Shown: positions 16,938-26,693 of the stretch, one piece after another
Layout of the letters: each line of letters starts with the position of its first letter
How positions within the stretch are numbered: position 1 is the first letter of the stretch
Origin: Phocaeicola faecalis
Lineage (GTDB): Bacteria; Bacteroidota; Bacteroidia; Bacteroidales; Bacteroidaceae
NCBI RefSeq assembly: GCF_021730445.1
Contig: NZ_JADNRM010000004.1
Coordinates: 1-64,000 of the forward strand
Direction of reading: 5' to 3'
Length of the DNA: 64,000 bases
Made by a program: the position numbers and the translations under genes
The notes under the pieces: generated by a model
What the model saw: only the letters and a program-made list of their open reading frames with translations
Databases searched by the model: none
What the model was told of the DNA's origin: nothing

Positions 16938-19478
16938 TTATCCGCATCTTGACGCTCCACATGTCTTACAGATAAGGCATCCCTCCTGGTAAACGAGAGT
17001 CTCATGTCCGCAATTCGGACACTTCTGACCGTCGGCTTTGGTTCCGTCGGTAACGTACTTTTTCAAGGCACGTTCTACACCGTTCTTCCATGTATTGATA
17101 CTTTCGCTGTCCAATTGCAGTGAGTCCACCAACTTAATGACACGGTCGATAGGCATACGCCAGCGGAGCACACCTGAAATCAGTTTGGCATAGTTCCAGT
17201 ATTCTTTGTTGAATTTCTCGGACAAGCCTTCGATAGTCGTCTTGTATCCGCGCTTGTTTTCAAACTGGAAGTCGTAGTGTTTGTTGCCGTCTTCGTCTAC
17301 ATTTTTAATGATTCGTCCGCTAGTGACGGATTTCGGCAATAAGATACCTTCTTCATCGTCTTGCAGACCGGTGAATATCTCGTATGGATGACCGTCCAGC
17401 AGGCCGACAAAGGCTACCCATTTTTCTTTATTGTTCTGGAAACGGATTACATCAGCTTCCAATACTTTCGGACGGACCTCGACTACCGTAGGCGGCTTGC
17501 AAGGTGGCATCTCTTCTTTCTTATCCTTCTTCTTGTTGGAAATCAATACGCCGGAACGTGAACCGTCACGATATACGGTACAGCCTTTGCAACCCGAGCG
17601 CCATGCTTCTACGTAAAGACGGTTTACGAGGTCTTCGTCCACATCGTTTGGCAAGTTGATAGTGACACTGATGGAATGGTCTACCCATTTCTGGATGCGG
17701 CCTTGCATCTTGACTTTCATCAGCCAGTCTACATCATTTGATGTGGCCTTATAATATGGTGATTTCTCAACTAATTGGTCTATCTCTTCCTGTGTATAAC
17801 GTTTGGCAGGGTCGTAGCCGTTTATTTCCATCCATGTTACGAACTTATGGTGGAATACCACATATTCTTCGAAGGCGTCACCTGTTTCATCCACAAAATC
17901 AACATGCACTTGCGGGTCATTCGGGTTGACTTTTCTTCTACGCTTGTAAACAGGCATAAACACAGGTTCAATGCCCGAAGTAGTCTGAGTCATCAAGCTG
18001 GTGGTGCCTGTCGGTGCAATGGTCAGACAGGCAATGTTACGGCGTCCGTATTTGAGCATGTCTTCATACAATTTCGAATCGGCTTCTTTCAAGCGGTTGA
18101 TGAAGGGATTGTTTTTCTCTCTTTCGCTGTCATAGATGGCGAAGGCACCGCGTTCTTTTGCCATTTCTACAGAAGAACGATATGCTTCCAAGGCAACGGT
18201 CTTATGTACTTTTTCCGAGAATTCGGTTGCCTCTTCTGTTCCATAGCGTAATCCCATAGCGGCCAGCATATCTCCTTCGGCAGTAATACCTACACCGGTG
18301 CGGCGTCCCTGACCGCTTTTCTTGTATATTTTCTCCCACAGATGTCTTTCTGCCCCTTTCACTTCTTCATTTTCAGGGTCAGATTCTATCTTGGTCATAA
18401 TTCTTTCGATTTTCTCCAGCTCCAAATCGATAATGTCGTCCATGATACGCTGTGCCAAAGCAACGTGCTTTTTGAACAGTTCAAAATCGAAATAGGCATC
18501 CTTGGTGAATGGATTGACTACATAAGAATATAGATTGATAGCCAGCAGGCGGCATGAGTCATAAGGACATAATGGAATCTCGCCGCAAGGATTGGTAGAC
18601 ACCGTGCGGTAGCCTAAGTCTGCATAACAGTCGGGGACGGATTCACGTATGATGGTATCCCAGAACAGCACGCCCGGTTCTGCCGATTTCCACGCATTGT
18701 GTACAATCTTTTTCCATAAAGCCGAAGCGTCTATTTCTTTGGTTGTCGAAGGAGTGGCAGCATCGATAGGATATTGTTGTGTATACGGAGTACCGTCAAT
18801 GGCTGCCTGCATGAAAGCATCGTCCAATTTTACAGAAACATTGGCTCCTGTAACTTTGCCTTCTGTCATCTTGGCGTCAATAAATGCTTCTGAATCGGGA
18901 TGCTTGATAGATACACTCAGCATCAATGCACCGCGACGACCGTCCTGGGCCACTTCGCGGGTGGAGTTTGAATAACGCTCCATAAAAGGAACCAATCCTG
19001 TAGAAGTCAATGCTGAGTTCTTGACCGGTGAACCTTTCGGACGGATGTGGGACAAATCATGACCTACTCCTCCACGGCGTTTCATCAGCTGAACCTGTTC
19101 TTCATCAATACGGATAATGGCGCCGTAAGAATCAGCCGCACCTTCCATTCCGATAACAAAACAATTGGACAATGATGCTACTTGATAATCATTGCCGATA
19201 CCTGTCATCGGGCTTCCTTGTGGAACGATGTACTTAAAATGGTCCAATAACTCGTAAAGTTGTTGTGCGTCCAGCCCATTTTTATATTTGCTTTCAATGC
19301 GGGCCACTTCATTGGCAATACGCCAATGCATGTCTTCCGGTGACTTTTCGTAAATATTACCGAAAGAGTCCTTTACTGCGTATTTGTTTACCCAAACCCT
19401 TGCAGCAAGTTCATCACCCTTAAAGTATTGTAAAGATGCTTCAAAGGCTTCATCGTAGGAATAAGTTTGTTTTTCCAC
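16938..19478 (-). CDS. nrdJ: Adenosylcobalamin-dependent (class II) ribonucleotide reductase
   Basis: 846 residues from a GTG start; reduces ribonucleotides to deoxyribonucleotides using B12 to generate the radical. Seen: 'SLSNCFVIGM' with an active-site Cys (106), 'RRGGVGHDLSHIRP', the 'NPCGEIPLCPYDSC' loop with the radical Cys (about 298), and 'LTIAPTGTTSLM'. The C-terminal extension has a TSCPD-like domain and a zinc-ribbon end (CPNCGH, CLICKTCGASRCG). The GTG was chosen because the frame upstream of it has only a TTG and because family members start at Met-Glu-Lys-Gln-Thr-Tyr. A perfect promoter lies about 80 bp upstream. No cobalamin riboswitch box is seen in the leader. Confidence 0.92.
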   Translation of the reverse strand: MEKQTYSYDEAFEASLQYFKGDELAARVWVNKYAVKDSFGNIYEKSPEDMHWRIANEVARIESKYKNGLDAQQLYELLDHFKYIVPQGSPMTGIGNDYQVASLSNCFVIGMEGAADSYGAIIRIDEEQVQLMKRRGGVGHDLSHIRPKGSPVKNSALTSTGLVPFMERYSNSTREVAQDGRRGALMLSVSIKHPDSEAFIDAKMTEGKVTGANVSVKLDDAFMQAAIDGTPYTQQYPIDAATPSTTKEIDASALWKKIVHNAWKSAEPGVLFWDTIIRESVPDCYADLGYRTVSTNPCGEIPLCPYDSCRLLAINLYSYVVNPFTKDAYFDFELFKKHVALAQRIMDDIIDLELEKIERIMTKIESDPENEEVKGAERHLWEKIYKKSGQGRRTGVGITAEGDMLAAMGLRYGTEEATEFSEKVHKTVALEAYRSSVEMAKERGAFAIYDSEREKNNPFINRLKEADSKLYEDMLKYGRRNIACLTIAPTGTTSLMTQTTSGIEPVFMPVYKRRRKVNPNDPQVHVDFVDETGDAFEEYVVFHHKFVTWMEINGYDPAKRYTQEEIDQLVEKSPYYKATSNDVDWLMKVKMQGRIQKWVDHSISVTINLPNDVDEDLVNRLYVEAWRSGCKGCTVYRDGSRSGVLISNKKKDKKEEMPPCKPPTVVEVRPKVLEADVIRFQNNKEKWVAFVGLLDGHPYEIFTGLQDDEEGILLPKSVTSGRIIKNVDEDGNKHYDFQFENKRGYKTTIEGLSEKFNKEYWNYAKLISGVLRWRMPIDRVIKLVDSLQLDSESINTWKNGVERALKKYVTDGTKADGQKCPNCGHETLVYQEGCLICKTCGASRCG

Positions 19479-19556
19479 TTTTATATTCAGATTTACTATA
19501 TTTATCAATAAGTTTAAAGATGTAGAAGTCCTAACTCATTATAACAAAAGCTTCGG

Positions 19557-19587
19557 CAAAGCTATAGATGTTTTCTGAATAAACAAA
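19557..19587 (-). promoter_or_regulatory. Promoter of nrdJ (minus strand)
   Basis: Read on the minus strand: TTTG (19584-19587), a 19-bp spacer and TAGCTTTG (19557-19564). The leader to the GTG start would be about 70 nt and AT-rich; no NrdR-type palindrome or B12 element is visible. Confidence 0.8.
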
Positions 19588-19779
19588 ATAAATATCGAAT
19601 AAGTTTTCAACAATTTGAAAGTTATCCAAACTCGCTTGTTAATTGTTTGATTTTCAGTACTGATTGTAAAATCATTGGTCGGCGAAGTTTTCTATTTGGA
19701 AAATTCAATTAAACAATGAGGTAATGAAATAATTGAAAACTCCAAATGTTTGAAGTGGATTATTTTGCGAAAAAGGTGA

Positions 19780-19808
19780 TTGAATACGCTTTTCTTTTCT
19801 TATCTTTG
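19780..19808 (+). promoter_or_regulatory. Promoter of the nitroreductase gene
   Basis: TTG at 19780-19782, an 18-bp spacer and TATCTTTG at 19801-19808. It lies across the longer possible reading frame and so fixes the ATG at 19822. Confidence 0.65.
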
Positions 19809-19821
19809 CAAGAAAAAGAAT

Positions 19822-20562
19822 ATGGATTCAATAAAGAACAGACGGTCTATCCGTAAATACAAACAGGATGAAATCCCCGCATCTTTGTTAAATGATTTGC
19901 TTGAAGAGGCTTTTCGTGCTTCTACCATGGGGAATATGCAACTGTATAGTGTTGTAGTCACTCGTGATAAACGAATGAAGGAAAAGTTGGCACCGGCTCA
20001 TTTTAATCAGCCTATGGTAACAGGTGCACCGGTGGTTCTTACCTTTTGTGCCGACTTTAACCGCTTTAGCAAGTGGTGCCGGGCACGTAAGGCGGAGCCG
20101 GGATATGATAATCCTATTTCTTTTCTGAATGCGGCGACGGATGCATTGTTGGTAACACAAAATTTCTGTACATTGGCAGAAGCGCACGGATTGGGTATTT
20201 GTTATTTGGGTACTACAATCTATAACCCAGATCAGATTGTTGAGATACTCCAATTGCCGGAATTGGTGATGCCGGTGGCTACCATAACAGTGGGCTATCC
20301 TGACGAATGTCCTTCACAGGTGGACCGCCTTCCTATTCAGGGGATATTGCATGATGAAGTTTACCATGATTACTCGGTCGAAGATATTGACCGTATTTAT
20401 GCTTATAAGGAATCATTGCCTGAGAATCATCAGTTTATAGAGGAGAATCATAAAGAGACATTGGCCCAGGTGTTTACTGATGTGCGCTATAAGAAGTCTG
20501 ATAATGAATATATGTCGGGTGTTCTGAAGGAAACATTGAAGAAACAGGGGTTTGAAAAATAA
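19822..20562 (+). CDS. Nitroreductase family FMN oxidoreductase
   Basis: 246 residues. The FMN-binding start 'IKNRRSIRKYKQDEIP', the 'AFRASTMGNMQLYSVVV' region and 'AHGLGICYLGTTIYNPDQI' with 'ITVGYPDE' are standard for the NADPH-dependent nitroreductase fold (NfsA/FRP-like). Likely a dimeric cytoplasmic enzyme that reduces nitro compounds, quinones or flavin; the substrate is not predictable. The start is set by the promoter. It converges on dnaA, with a shared long hairpin between. Confidence 0.88.
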   Translation: MDSIKNRRSIRKYKQDEIPASLLNDLLEEAFRASTMGNMQLYSVVVTRDKRMKEKLAPAHFNQPMVTGAPVVLTFCADFNRFSKWCRARKAEPGYDNPISFLNAATDALLVTQNFCTLAEAHGLGICYLGTTIYNPDQIVEILQLPELVMPVATITVGYPDECPSQVDRLPIQGILHDEVYHDYSVEDIDRIYAYKESLPENHQFIEENHKETLAQVFTDVRYKKSDNEYMSGVLKETLKKQGFEK

Positions 20563-20581
20563 TCCGGCCGAATAGTTGTAG

Positions 20582-20655
20582 TTTAGGCACGAATGACACA
20601 GATTAAACACGGATTTTTCATCTTTTCCGTCAATTGTGTGTTATTCGTGCCTAAA
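20582..20655. terminator. Long bidirectional hairpin between the nitroreductase gene and dnaA
   Basis: TTTAGGCACGAAT (20582-20594) pairs with ATTCGTGCCTAAA (20643-20655), with inner ACAC/GTGT and ACGGA/TCCGT pairing. T-runs flank it in both directions. The inner ACACGGATTTT recurs in the hairpin at 28693-28749. Confidence 0.75.
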
Positions 20656-20681
20656 AAGTATTCTCCGGAGAATGAAACGTT

Positions 20682-22094
20682 TTATTTTCTTCTTAGCAAA
20701 GCTTCAATTTCTTCTATATCAGCTTTGAATGATTTATCCACTTCTACCTGATCTTTCACGATTTTGCAAGCATGCAGCACGGTAGCATGGTCTTTATTCC
20801 CGATGAGCTGACCGATTTTGGAAGAGGAGGCATCCGTATGCTTTTTGGCAAGGAACATGGCCACCTGACGTACCTGCACGACTTCCCTTTTACGTGTTTT
20901 GGTGTGGATGGCTGATTCTTCTATTTCATAATGGCTGCATACTTTGGCAATAATGTCTTCAATGGTAATCGGTTTGCTTTCGCAACGGACGGCTTTGCGG
21001 ACAATGCGTTCTGCCAAATCGATGTCTACATCACGCTTAAAGATGATGGACTGTGCCAACAGAGAGTTGATGATACCTTCCAGTTCGCGTACGCTTTCGT
21101 TGACATTCTCGGCAATGTAGTTTACCACAGACTCAGGAATATTCAATCCGTCACGGCGAATCTTGTTGCGGAGAATGTTCTTCCTCAATTCCACATCAGG
21201 TTTTTCCAGTTCAGCTACCAATCCCCATTTAAAACGGGTCAGAAGGCGTTCTTCCATACCTTGCAGCATCACCGGTGCACGGTCGGAAGTCAGAATAAGT
21301 TGCTTGCCGTTCTGGTGCAGGTGGTTAAAGATGTGGAAGAAGGTGTTCTGGGTTTTAGTTACACCGGCAAATTCCTGAATATCATCGATAATCAGTACAT
21401 CTATTGTTTGATAGAAACTGATGAAATCATTGAAATGGTTTGTACGCACAGAATCAGTATATTGTACCTGGAACAAATGTGCCGATACATATAATACTCG
21501 TTTTTCCGGATAAAGTTCCTTGATGCGTGTACCTATGGCATTGATTAAGTGAGTCTTTCCCACCCCTGACGGTCCGTACAAAAACAACGGATTGAATGTT
21601 CGGGCAGGATTCTTTGCTACGGTTTCTCCTACAGTGCGCGAAAACTCGTTGCTGTTTCCTTTAATAAAGTTTTCGAAATTGTAGTTTGGGTTCAAATGCG
21701 GATCCAAATCCTGCGGAGCCGGAGCCTGCATCGGGTTGGGAGCCTTATTGCCATCTTTTATAACTGTTTGTGCGGGTAACGCCGAAGAACGCTTCGTTCC
21801 CTCTATATTCACAGTTATATGATTGGTCTTGTCTGTCAATATGCAATACATCAACTGCGTACCTTCCCCTATTTCTTTATAAAGGGCTGCACGCAATAAA
21901 TCCACGAACTTTTCTTCCAGAAACTCATAGAAGAAGGGGCTCGGGACTCCAATGGTCAAGGCGTGGTCTTCGTACTTCAGAGGCACGATAGGCTCAAACC
22001 AAGTTTTATAGGTCGTGTCAGGAACATTATCTCTGATGATATTGAGACATCGGTTCCATAAAACGACGTGATCGTTTTCAATCATATAAGACAT
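20682..22094 (-). CDS. dnaA: Chromosomal replication initiator DnaA
   Basis: 470 residues. Domain I ('[27 protein letters not shown]') binds DnaB and other partners. The AAA+ domain has Walker A '[15 protein letters not shown]', Walker B '[10 protein letters not shown]' and '[12 protein letters not shown]'. Domain IV ends with the DNA-binding '[16 protein letters not shown]' signature. The Met three codons in (22085) matches usual Bacteroides starts and may be the true one. Both flanking genes are unrelated to replication, and no cluster of TTATCCACA boxes was seen beside it. Confidence 0.97.
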   Translation of the reverse strand: MSYMIENDHVVLWNRCLNIIRDNVPDTTYKTWFEPIVPLKYEDHALTIGVPSPFFYEFLEEKFVDLLRAALYKEIGEGTQLMYCILTDKTNHITVNIEGTKRSSALPAQTVIKDGNKAPNPMQAPAPQDLDPHLNPNYNFENFIKGNSNEFSRTVGETVAKNPARTFNPLFLYGPSGVGKTHLINAIGTRIKELYPEKRVLYVSAHLFQVQYTDSVRTNHFNDFISFYQTIDVLIIDDIQEFAGVTKTQNTFFHIFNHLHQNGKQLILTSDRAPVMLQGMEERLLTRFKWGLVAELEKPDVELRKNILRNKIRRDGLNIPESVVNYIAENVNESVRELEGIINSLLAQSIIFKRDVDIDLAERIVRKAVRCESKPITIEDIIAKVCSHYEIEESAIHTKTRKREVVQVRQVAMFLAKKHTDASSSKIGQLIGNKDHATVLHACKIVKDQVEVDKSFKADIEEIEALLRRK

Positions 22095-22424
22095 TTATTA
22101 TAAAAAGCGAAACTTCTACAATGCAAATTTCGAAATGAAATTCTAGAAAAACAAATCGCTTTTTTCTTGCTTTTTATGTTTAAAAAGTAATCTCTTTAGT
22201 TTCAATGACTTATAAAAATCGCTTTAAAGTCTGTCTAGAACAAAAGTTGCACATTTGTAAACTCCTGATTATTAGCTTCCTATTGAGATTTTATTGTGGA
22301 GCTATCCTGGTGATTAACTCCGTTTCTTTAAACCTTTCTTCCCTGTTGACAGCCTTTTACTAATCAACAGTGAAAAAAAGGAAATAAGGCTCTATTTAGA
22401 ATATTTCTATTTTAAGCAGAGGCG
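22095..22424. other. dnaA upstream region, no gene recognised
   Basis: 330 AT-rich bases between dnaA and the end of the MlaD gene. The motif CGCTTT recurs with AT-rich flanks (about 22116, inverted; 22158; 22221), and TCTAGAA occurs twice. A 7-bp stem CTGTTGA/TCAACAG lies near 22345-22372. These may be dnaA control sites, but no consensus DnaA box is present and no origin can be claimed. Confidence 0.4.
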
Positions 22425-23312
22425 TTACTTATCTTTCTTGCCGAACAGCGAGAAGTGTACGTACCGTTTGGGATGTGCCTTCAGGTCTTCAAGCAGGGAA
22501 GCTGCATTGGCTGTCGTTGTATTCAAGTTATGGTAGAACGTCGGGTCGTTGAACAGTAAGCCGATGGTATTATCTTTACGGTTGAGCTTTTCGGTCAGTA
22601 GTTGTACATTATATAATGTAGAGTCCACTTTGCTGAAAGTGCTTGCATAGTCAATGCCTTTTAAGTTTTCACTGATGACAGAGAAGTTGTCGGTAATGGT
22701 AACTAATCGGCCGGTAATCTGCGGCAACTCATTATTCATTAATGAGTTTAGCTGGCGTGTAGTGACATCCAGGTTGGTTGTCAGCTTCTCGGCATTGTGT
22801 ATGGTTGCTGTCAGTGCCGGGTCTGCCAGAAGTTTGTTCAATGATTGAAGAATGGAATCCATCTTGGGAAGAAGCTGTTCTACTTGGGGGACCAACTTTT
22901 CTTCGGCTACTCCCATCAGGCCATTGTTGGTTATTCCGGGTAAAGTATCCCCCGGCTGGAAGAACTCGTTGTTTTTATCGTCCAAGAGGAGGTTCATTTT
23001 TACTGTTCCCAGCATTTCGGTAACCAATTCCCCTCTACTTCCTTTGGGGATGCGCATTTCCTTATCTACCTCCACCTCTACCGTCACGTGTCCCGGTTTC
23101 TTATAATTATAGTTGATACTTCTCACAGTACCTACTTTAAAACCATTGGCGAATACGGGACTGGAGCCGGCCAAACCGTTTATGTTGGTATATTCTACAT
23201 AATAATAGTTTGCTGATTGGAACATATTGATTCCTTTCAGGTAATTGATACCATAGATGAGCATGGCTAAAGCAGCGATGCCTATTAATCCTATTTTTAC
23301 CTCTTTCGTCAT
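22425..23312 (-). CDS. MlaD/MCE family lipid-transport protein
   Basis: 295 residues. One N-terminal membrane helix (about 6-25) anchors it to the inner membrane. The MCE domain (about 38-115) shows 'YYYVEYTNINGLAGSSPVFANGFKVGTVRSI' and 'IPKGSRGELVTEMLGTVKMNL'. A long helical C-terminal tail follows ('NLDVTTRQLNSLMNNELPQITG'). MCE proteins form hexameric rings that pass lipids between the two membranes. It lies 23 bp after an amidase gene in the same direction, as in other Bacteroidetes. The permease and ATPase partners are not in this window. Confidence 0.88.
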   Translation of the reverse strand: MTKEVKIGLIGIAALAMLIYGINYLKGINMFQSANYYYVEYTNINGLAGSSPVFANGFKVGTVRSINYNYKKPGHVTVEVEVDKEMRIPKGSRGELVTEMLGTVKMNLLLDDKNNEFFQPGDTLPGITNNGLMGVAEEKLVPQVEQLLPKMDSILQSLNKLLADPALTATIHNAEKLTTNLDVTTRQLNSLMNNELPQITGRLVTITDNFSVISENLKGIDYASTFSKVDSTLYNVQLLTEKLNRKDNTIGLLFNDPTFYHNLNTTTANAASLLEDLKAHPKRYVHFSLFGKKDK

Positions 23313-23335
23313 TTCTGTTATCTCTTTTATATTAT

Positions 23336-24505
23336 TTATCTGTTTTTCTTAAATTCTTTGATGGCTTCGTTGATATTCATCTTTTTCCCGTTTTTGAAGG
23401 CAATGATGAATGCGTCTTTAAATTTGGCAGTAACTTCGCGCTTCATGCGTAATACCTTATTATAGTCGGTGTTTTCGCCATAGGTGTATTTATAGAGTCC
23501 TTTTTCTTTATAATAGCTTACCGGAGAAAGTCCTTTTAACTGTCTGCTGCCTTTGGGCAATACCTTGTCGGATACCAATATCTGTATCTTGAATACCGGT
23601 TTATGGATGACTGCCGGTTCGGATGCACTGTCTGGTTCATCAGTCGGTGTTTCTGCTATAGCTTCCTCCGGTTTCTCTTCCGGTTCAGGCAGTTCCTGTT
23701 GCTGCACTTTGCTACGGCTGATGGGTGCGTCGTGTTCGCGCTTATAGTTTAAGAAAGCTTTGTAAATGCTGTTTGCCAAAGCTTCGCTACCCGCTTCAGA
23801 CAGAAGATATTGTTCTTCATCGGGAGTAGAGATGTAGCCAAGCTCTACCAAAACGCTGGGCATGGATGTCTCACGAAGTACAAGAAATCCCGCCTGGTGT
23901 ACGCCTTTGTCTATGCGGCGTGCCGAAGTCTTGAATTGTTTTTGTATCAGAGTGGCCAGTTTTACACTCTTCTCCATGTTCTTGTCCTGCAGGAATTCAA
24001 AGATGATGTAACTTTCCGAAGAGTTCGGATTAAAACCGGCATAGCGTTGCTGATAATCATCCTCTATTAAAATAACAGAGTTTTCCTTTTTAGCGACTTC
24101 CAGATTTTCTTCCGTTCGATGTAGACCGAGGGTATAAGTTTCCGCACCTCTGACGGTACGCCCGCGGGCTACCGAATTGGTATGAATGGAAATAAATAAG
24201 TCTGCTTTGGCGTTATTGGCTATTTGTGCGCGGCGGTCCAAAGGAATAAACACATCGGTGCGACGTGTGAATATGACTTTTACATCTTTACAGTTGTTCT
24301 GTATCAGGCGTCCTACTTTCAGCGCCACATTCAGATTGATATTCTTTTCCTTTCCGCGTCTGCCGATAGCACCGGGGTCATGGCCGCCGTGACCGGGGTC
24401 AATGACAACAGTGAAGTCCTTTCCTTTGGCTGTCAGACAAAGAAAAGGCAAGACTAGCGCAAGGCTACACAACAGAATTATTATTTTAAGTCTATCGGTT
24501 CTCAT
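23336..24505 (-). CDS. N-acetylmuramoyl-L-alanine amidase
   Basis: 389 residues with a signal peptide (about 1-28). The Amidase_3 zinc domain has 'VVIDPGHGGHDPGAIG' (first zinc His), 'FISIHTNS' and 'PSVLVELGYISTPDEE' with the catalytic Glu. It hydrolyses the bond between MurNAc and the stem peptide in the periplasm. A Pro/Glu-rich linker leads to a C-terminal domain of about 80 residues ('PVFKIQILVSDKVLPKGSRQLKGL', 'GLYKYTYGE') that resembles a SPOR-type peptidoglycan-binding fold. A -7 box (TACATTTG, 24519-24526, minus strand) precedes it. It heads the operon with the MCE gene. Confidence 0.92.
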   Translation of the reverse strand: MRTDRLKIIILLCSLALVLPFLCLTAKGKDFTVVIDPGHGGHDPGAIGRRGKEKNINLNVALKVGRLIQNNCKDVKVIFTRRTDVFIPLDRRAQIANNAKADLFISIHTNSVARGRTVRGAETYTLGLHRTEENLEVAKKENSVILIEDDYQQRYAGFNPNSSESYIIFEFLQDKNMEKSVKLATLIQKQFKTSARRIDKGVHQAGFLVLRETSMPSVLVELGYISTPDEEQYLLSEAGSEALANSIYKAFLNYKREHDAPISRSKVQQQELPEPEEKPEEAIAETPTDEPDSASEPAVIHKPVFKIQILVSDKVLPKGSRQLKGLSPVSYYKEKGLYKYTYGENTDYNKVLRMKREVTAKFKDAFIIAFKNGKKMNINEAIKEFKKNR

Positions 24506-24659
24506 ATTAATTAAGGTGCAAATGTAGCGATTTTTAATGAAAACTTGGCTTTTACCCTCAAGTTTTGTGTTTTTTAGTAGAAAGATGCCATAAAACCCGA
24601 AAAACAGACGAGTATTTGGTTGATTTTCTATTACTTTGCATCCCCAAATAATCTATAAT

Positions 24660-25610
24660 ATGCTTAAGTTTCTGAAGAATTGGACGTTGCCGTTGGCAAT
24701 GCTTGCCGGAGCTATCGGATATTTCCTATTAGCTAACGTCACTATTTTGGAGCCGGTAAAACCTTTTGTGAATGGGCTGATTGTGGTCTTGACTCCTTTT
24801 CTTATCTTCGCACAGTTGTTGCTCACTTTCTGTAAAATTGAGCCTAAGGAGCTCATACCCAAGGCATGGCATGCATGGTTGTTGTCTATTCAGGCAGTGT
24901 CGAGCGGCATTATTGCTTTGTTGCTGATTCTTTGTCCGATGGCGGAGGCTTACAGAGATATTTTTGAGGGGGCAATGGTGTGTCTGATTTGTCCTACAGC
25001 TACAGCGGCGGCTGTCATTACAGGAAAATTGGGAGGAAGTGCTTCTACGCTTACTACTTATACATTACTTTCGAATATATTGGCGGCAATAGCGGTGCCG
25101 CTTGTGTTTCCGCTTGTAGAGCCTCATGCCGACATTACCTTCGTGATTGCCTTTCTTAAGATTCTGAGCAAAGTGTTCCCCTTATTACTTGCTCCTTTCT
25201 TTGTGGCATTGTTGCTTCGTTATTATATCCCGTCTTTGCATCGACTGTTATTGAAGTATCATGGGGTTGCTTTTTATTTGTGGGCGGTTGCGCTGACCAT
25301 TGTAACGGGGCAAACTGTGCGCTCGCTAGTTACCAGTACCGCCGATGTTTCCATCGAGATAATGATTGCTTTGGCGGGACTTGTCACTTGCTGTCTGCAA
25401 TTTTATTTCGGTAAAAGGATTGGCAGCGCCTATCATGACCGAATCAGCGCGGGGCAGGCATTGGGACAGAAAAACACAGTGCTTGCCATCTGGATGGCAG
25501 TGACTTATCTCAATCCTTTATCCTCTGTCGGTCCCGGTAGCTATGTCGTGTGGCAAAACACGATTAATAGTTATCAGTTGTGGAAAAAGAGAAAAAATGA
25601 GATGAAATAA
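24660..25610 (+). CDS. Bile acid:sodium symporter (BASS)-like transporter
   Basis: 316 residues and about ten membrane helices. 'PFLIFAQLLLTFCKIEPKEL', 'MVCLICPTATAAAVITGKLGGSASTLTTYTLLSN' and 'GQALGQKNTVLAIWMAVTYLNPLSSVGPGSYVVWQN' follow the BASS layout, where two similar halves carry conserved crossover motifs. The transported anion is not predictable. The ATG at 24660 is used because the longer frame needs a TTG start and overlaps a -7-like box (TTACTTTG, 24631-24638). It is separated from the acetyltransferase gene by about 60 bp. Confidence 0.65.
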   Translation: MLKFLKNWTLPLAMLAGAIGYFLLANVTILEPVKPFVNGLIVVLTPFLIFAQLLLTFCKIEPKELIPKAWHAWLLSIQAVSSGIIALLLILCPMAEAYRDIFEGAMVCLICPTATAAAVITGKLGGSASTLTTYTLLSNILAAIAVPLVFPLVEPHADITFVIAFLKILSKVFPLLLAPFFVALLLRYYIPSLHRLLLKYHGVAFYLWAVALTIVTGQTVRSLVTSTADVSIEIMIALAGLVTCCLQFYFGKRIGSAYHDRISAGQALGQKNTVLAIWMAVTYLNPLSSVGPGSYVVWQNTINSYQLWKKRKNEMK

Positions 25611-25671
25611 CAAGTGTAAGATATGGATATTCTATGATAACTACAAAAGAAGAAAGGTAGGAGGTAATACT

Positions 25672-26166
25672 ATGAAGACAGAATTTACAATCAGGCAAGC
25701 TCAACAGCCAGATGCGGTTGAACTGAGAGAGTTATTTCAAAATACAGTTCTTGTGATAAACAGGCGTGATTACTCACAAGCGGAAGTTGAAGATTGGGCA
25801 TCGTGCGGAGATAATCTTTCTAAAATAGAAGATATGATAAAGACCCACTATTTTATTGTAGCTGTTAATCAACAGTCGCAAATCGTTGGCTTTTCATCTA
25901 TTACGTCCCAAGGCTATTTACATTCTATGTTTGTCCACAAGGATTTTCAAGGTAAAGGTATTGCTACGATGCTTTTGGAAGAAATAGAACGGTATGCAAT
26001 TACATCCGGGATTATGCGGATTACATCCGAAGTGAGTTTAACTGCCCGCCCTTTCTTTGAAAAAAAAGGTTATGTAGTAGAGGAAGAACAAAAGCGCAAG
26101 GCGAATCAGCTTTCTCTTACTAATTTCTGGATGGCAAAGGGAGTAGCTAAAGTCAAGCCTTTGTAA
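25672..26166 (+). CDS. GNAT family N-acetyltransferase
   Basis: 164 residues. The acetyl-CoA-binding motif A is 'LHSMFVHKDFQGKGIATMLLEEIERYA', preceded by the beta strand 'IVGFSSIT' and followed by 'RPFFEKKGYVVEEEQ'. It resembles YafP-type enzymes. It probably acetylates a small molecule or protein N-terminus in the cytoplasm; the substrate is unknown. A good ribosome-binding sequence (GAAAGGTAGGAGG) lies just upstream. Confidence 0.88.
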   Translation: MKTEFTIRQAQQPDAVELRELFQNTVLVINRRDYSQAEVEDWASCGDNLSKIEDMIKTHYFIVAVNQQSQIVGFSSITSQGYLHSMFVHKDFQGKGIATMLLEEIERYAITSGIMRITSEVSLTARPFFEKKGYVVEEEQKRKANQLSLTNFWMAKGVAKVKPL

Positions 26167-26379
26167 GGTCGTATTCCTGCTTGTGGTGTCTTTGTGGAGA
26201 TGTCCCCTATATACAAAAGAAAAAGACCTTGCGAAGGAGTCGGGTTAATCAGAAACGGTTGAGTGAGATAGACGAAGGGGTATTGGGGGGAGTACTATAA
26301 CAAAAAGGTTACAGATTAAGTGTAGTACGTTCCTTTACTATATATCCAAAACTGACAGCCGACAGAAAGCACGCTTCTG

Positions 26380-26491
26380 CACGTACGTCCTCGTAGGGCT
26401 ACACGTATATACGCGCAGGCCGATGCATACGTACGTGTAGGTCAATGCATACGTACGCGCAGGCTTGTGCCACCGTATGTAATGCAATTCC
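26380..26491. repeat. Degenerate 22-bp tandem repeat (locus B)
   Basis: Five units, at 26380-26401, 26402-26425 (two bases longer), 26426-26447, 26448-26469 and 26470-26491. Units two to four share CATACGTACG-type cores. The unit at 26448 matches the unit at 40655 at 17 of 22 positions, and all five differences are transitions. The rest of the 26167-26693 gap holds no recognisable gene. Confidence 0.65.
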
Positions 26492-26630
26492 GGTTTCAGC
26501 TGTTTTTTTTGAAAGGTTCATCCGGTTGTTCGAAGGTTTCGCCCGACTTCGTTCCTACATTCATTTTATCCTAAATGCTTTGTTTACAACCTTCTTGGCC
26601 CAATCCGTTTCCATTTTCATTTTTTATTTC

Positions 26631-26638
26631 TATCTTTG
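26631..26638 (+). promoter_or_regulatory. -7 box of the GH20 gene
   Basis: TATCTTTG, matching TAnnTTTG, with only a weak TTTC at the -33 position (26608-26611). The leader would be about 50 nt. Confidence 0.6.
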
Positions 26639-26693
26639 TCCTGCAAAAGAAAAACAAAACTTACATTTTACACAATATCTAAAAAAATAGTTT

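Noticed and set aside
19479-19780. Cobalamin riboswitch upstream of nrdJ
   Set aside because: No B12-box-like GCCACTG element or conserved core seen; the promoter leaves only about 70 nt of leader.
22095-22424. Possible replication origin next to dnaA
   Set aside because: No cluster of TTATCCACA-like boxes and no unwinding-element pattern beyond general AT richness; strand-skew data would be needed.
26445-26690. 81-codon plus-strand frame before the GH20 gene
   Set aside because: It covers the 22-bp repeats and the GH20 promoter and has no ribosome-binding site or family pattern.
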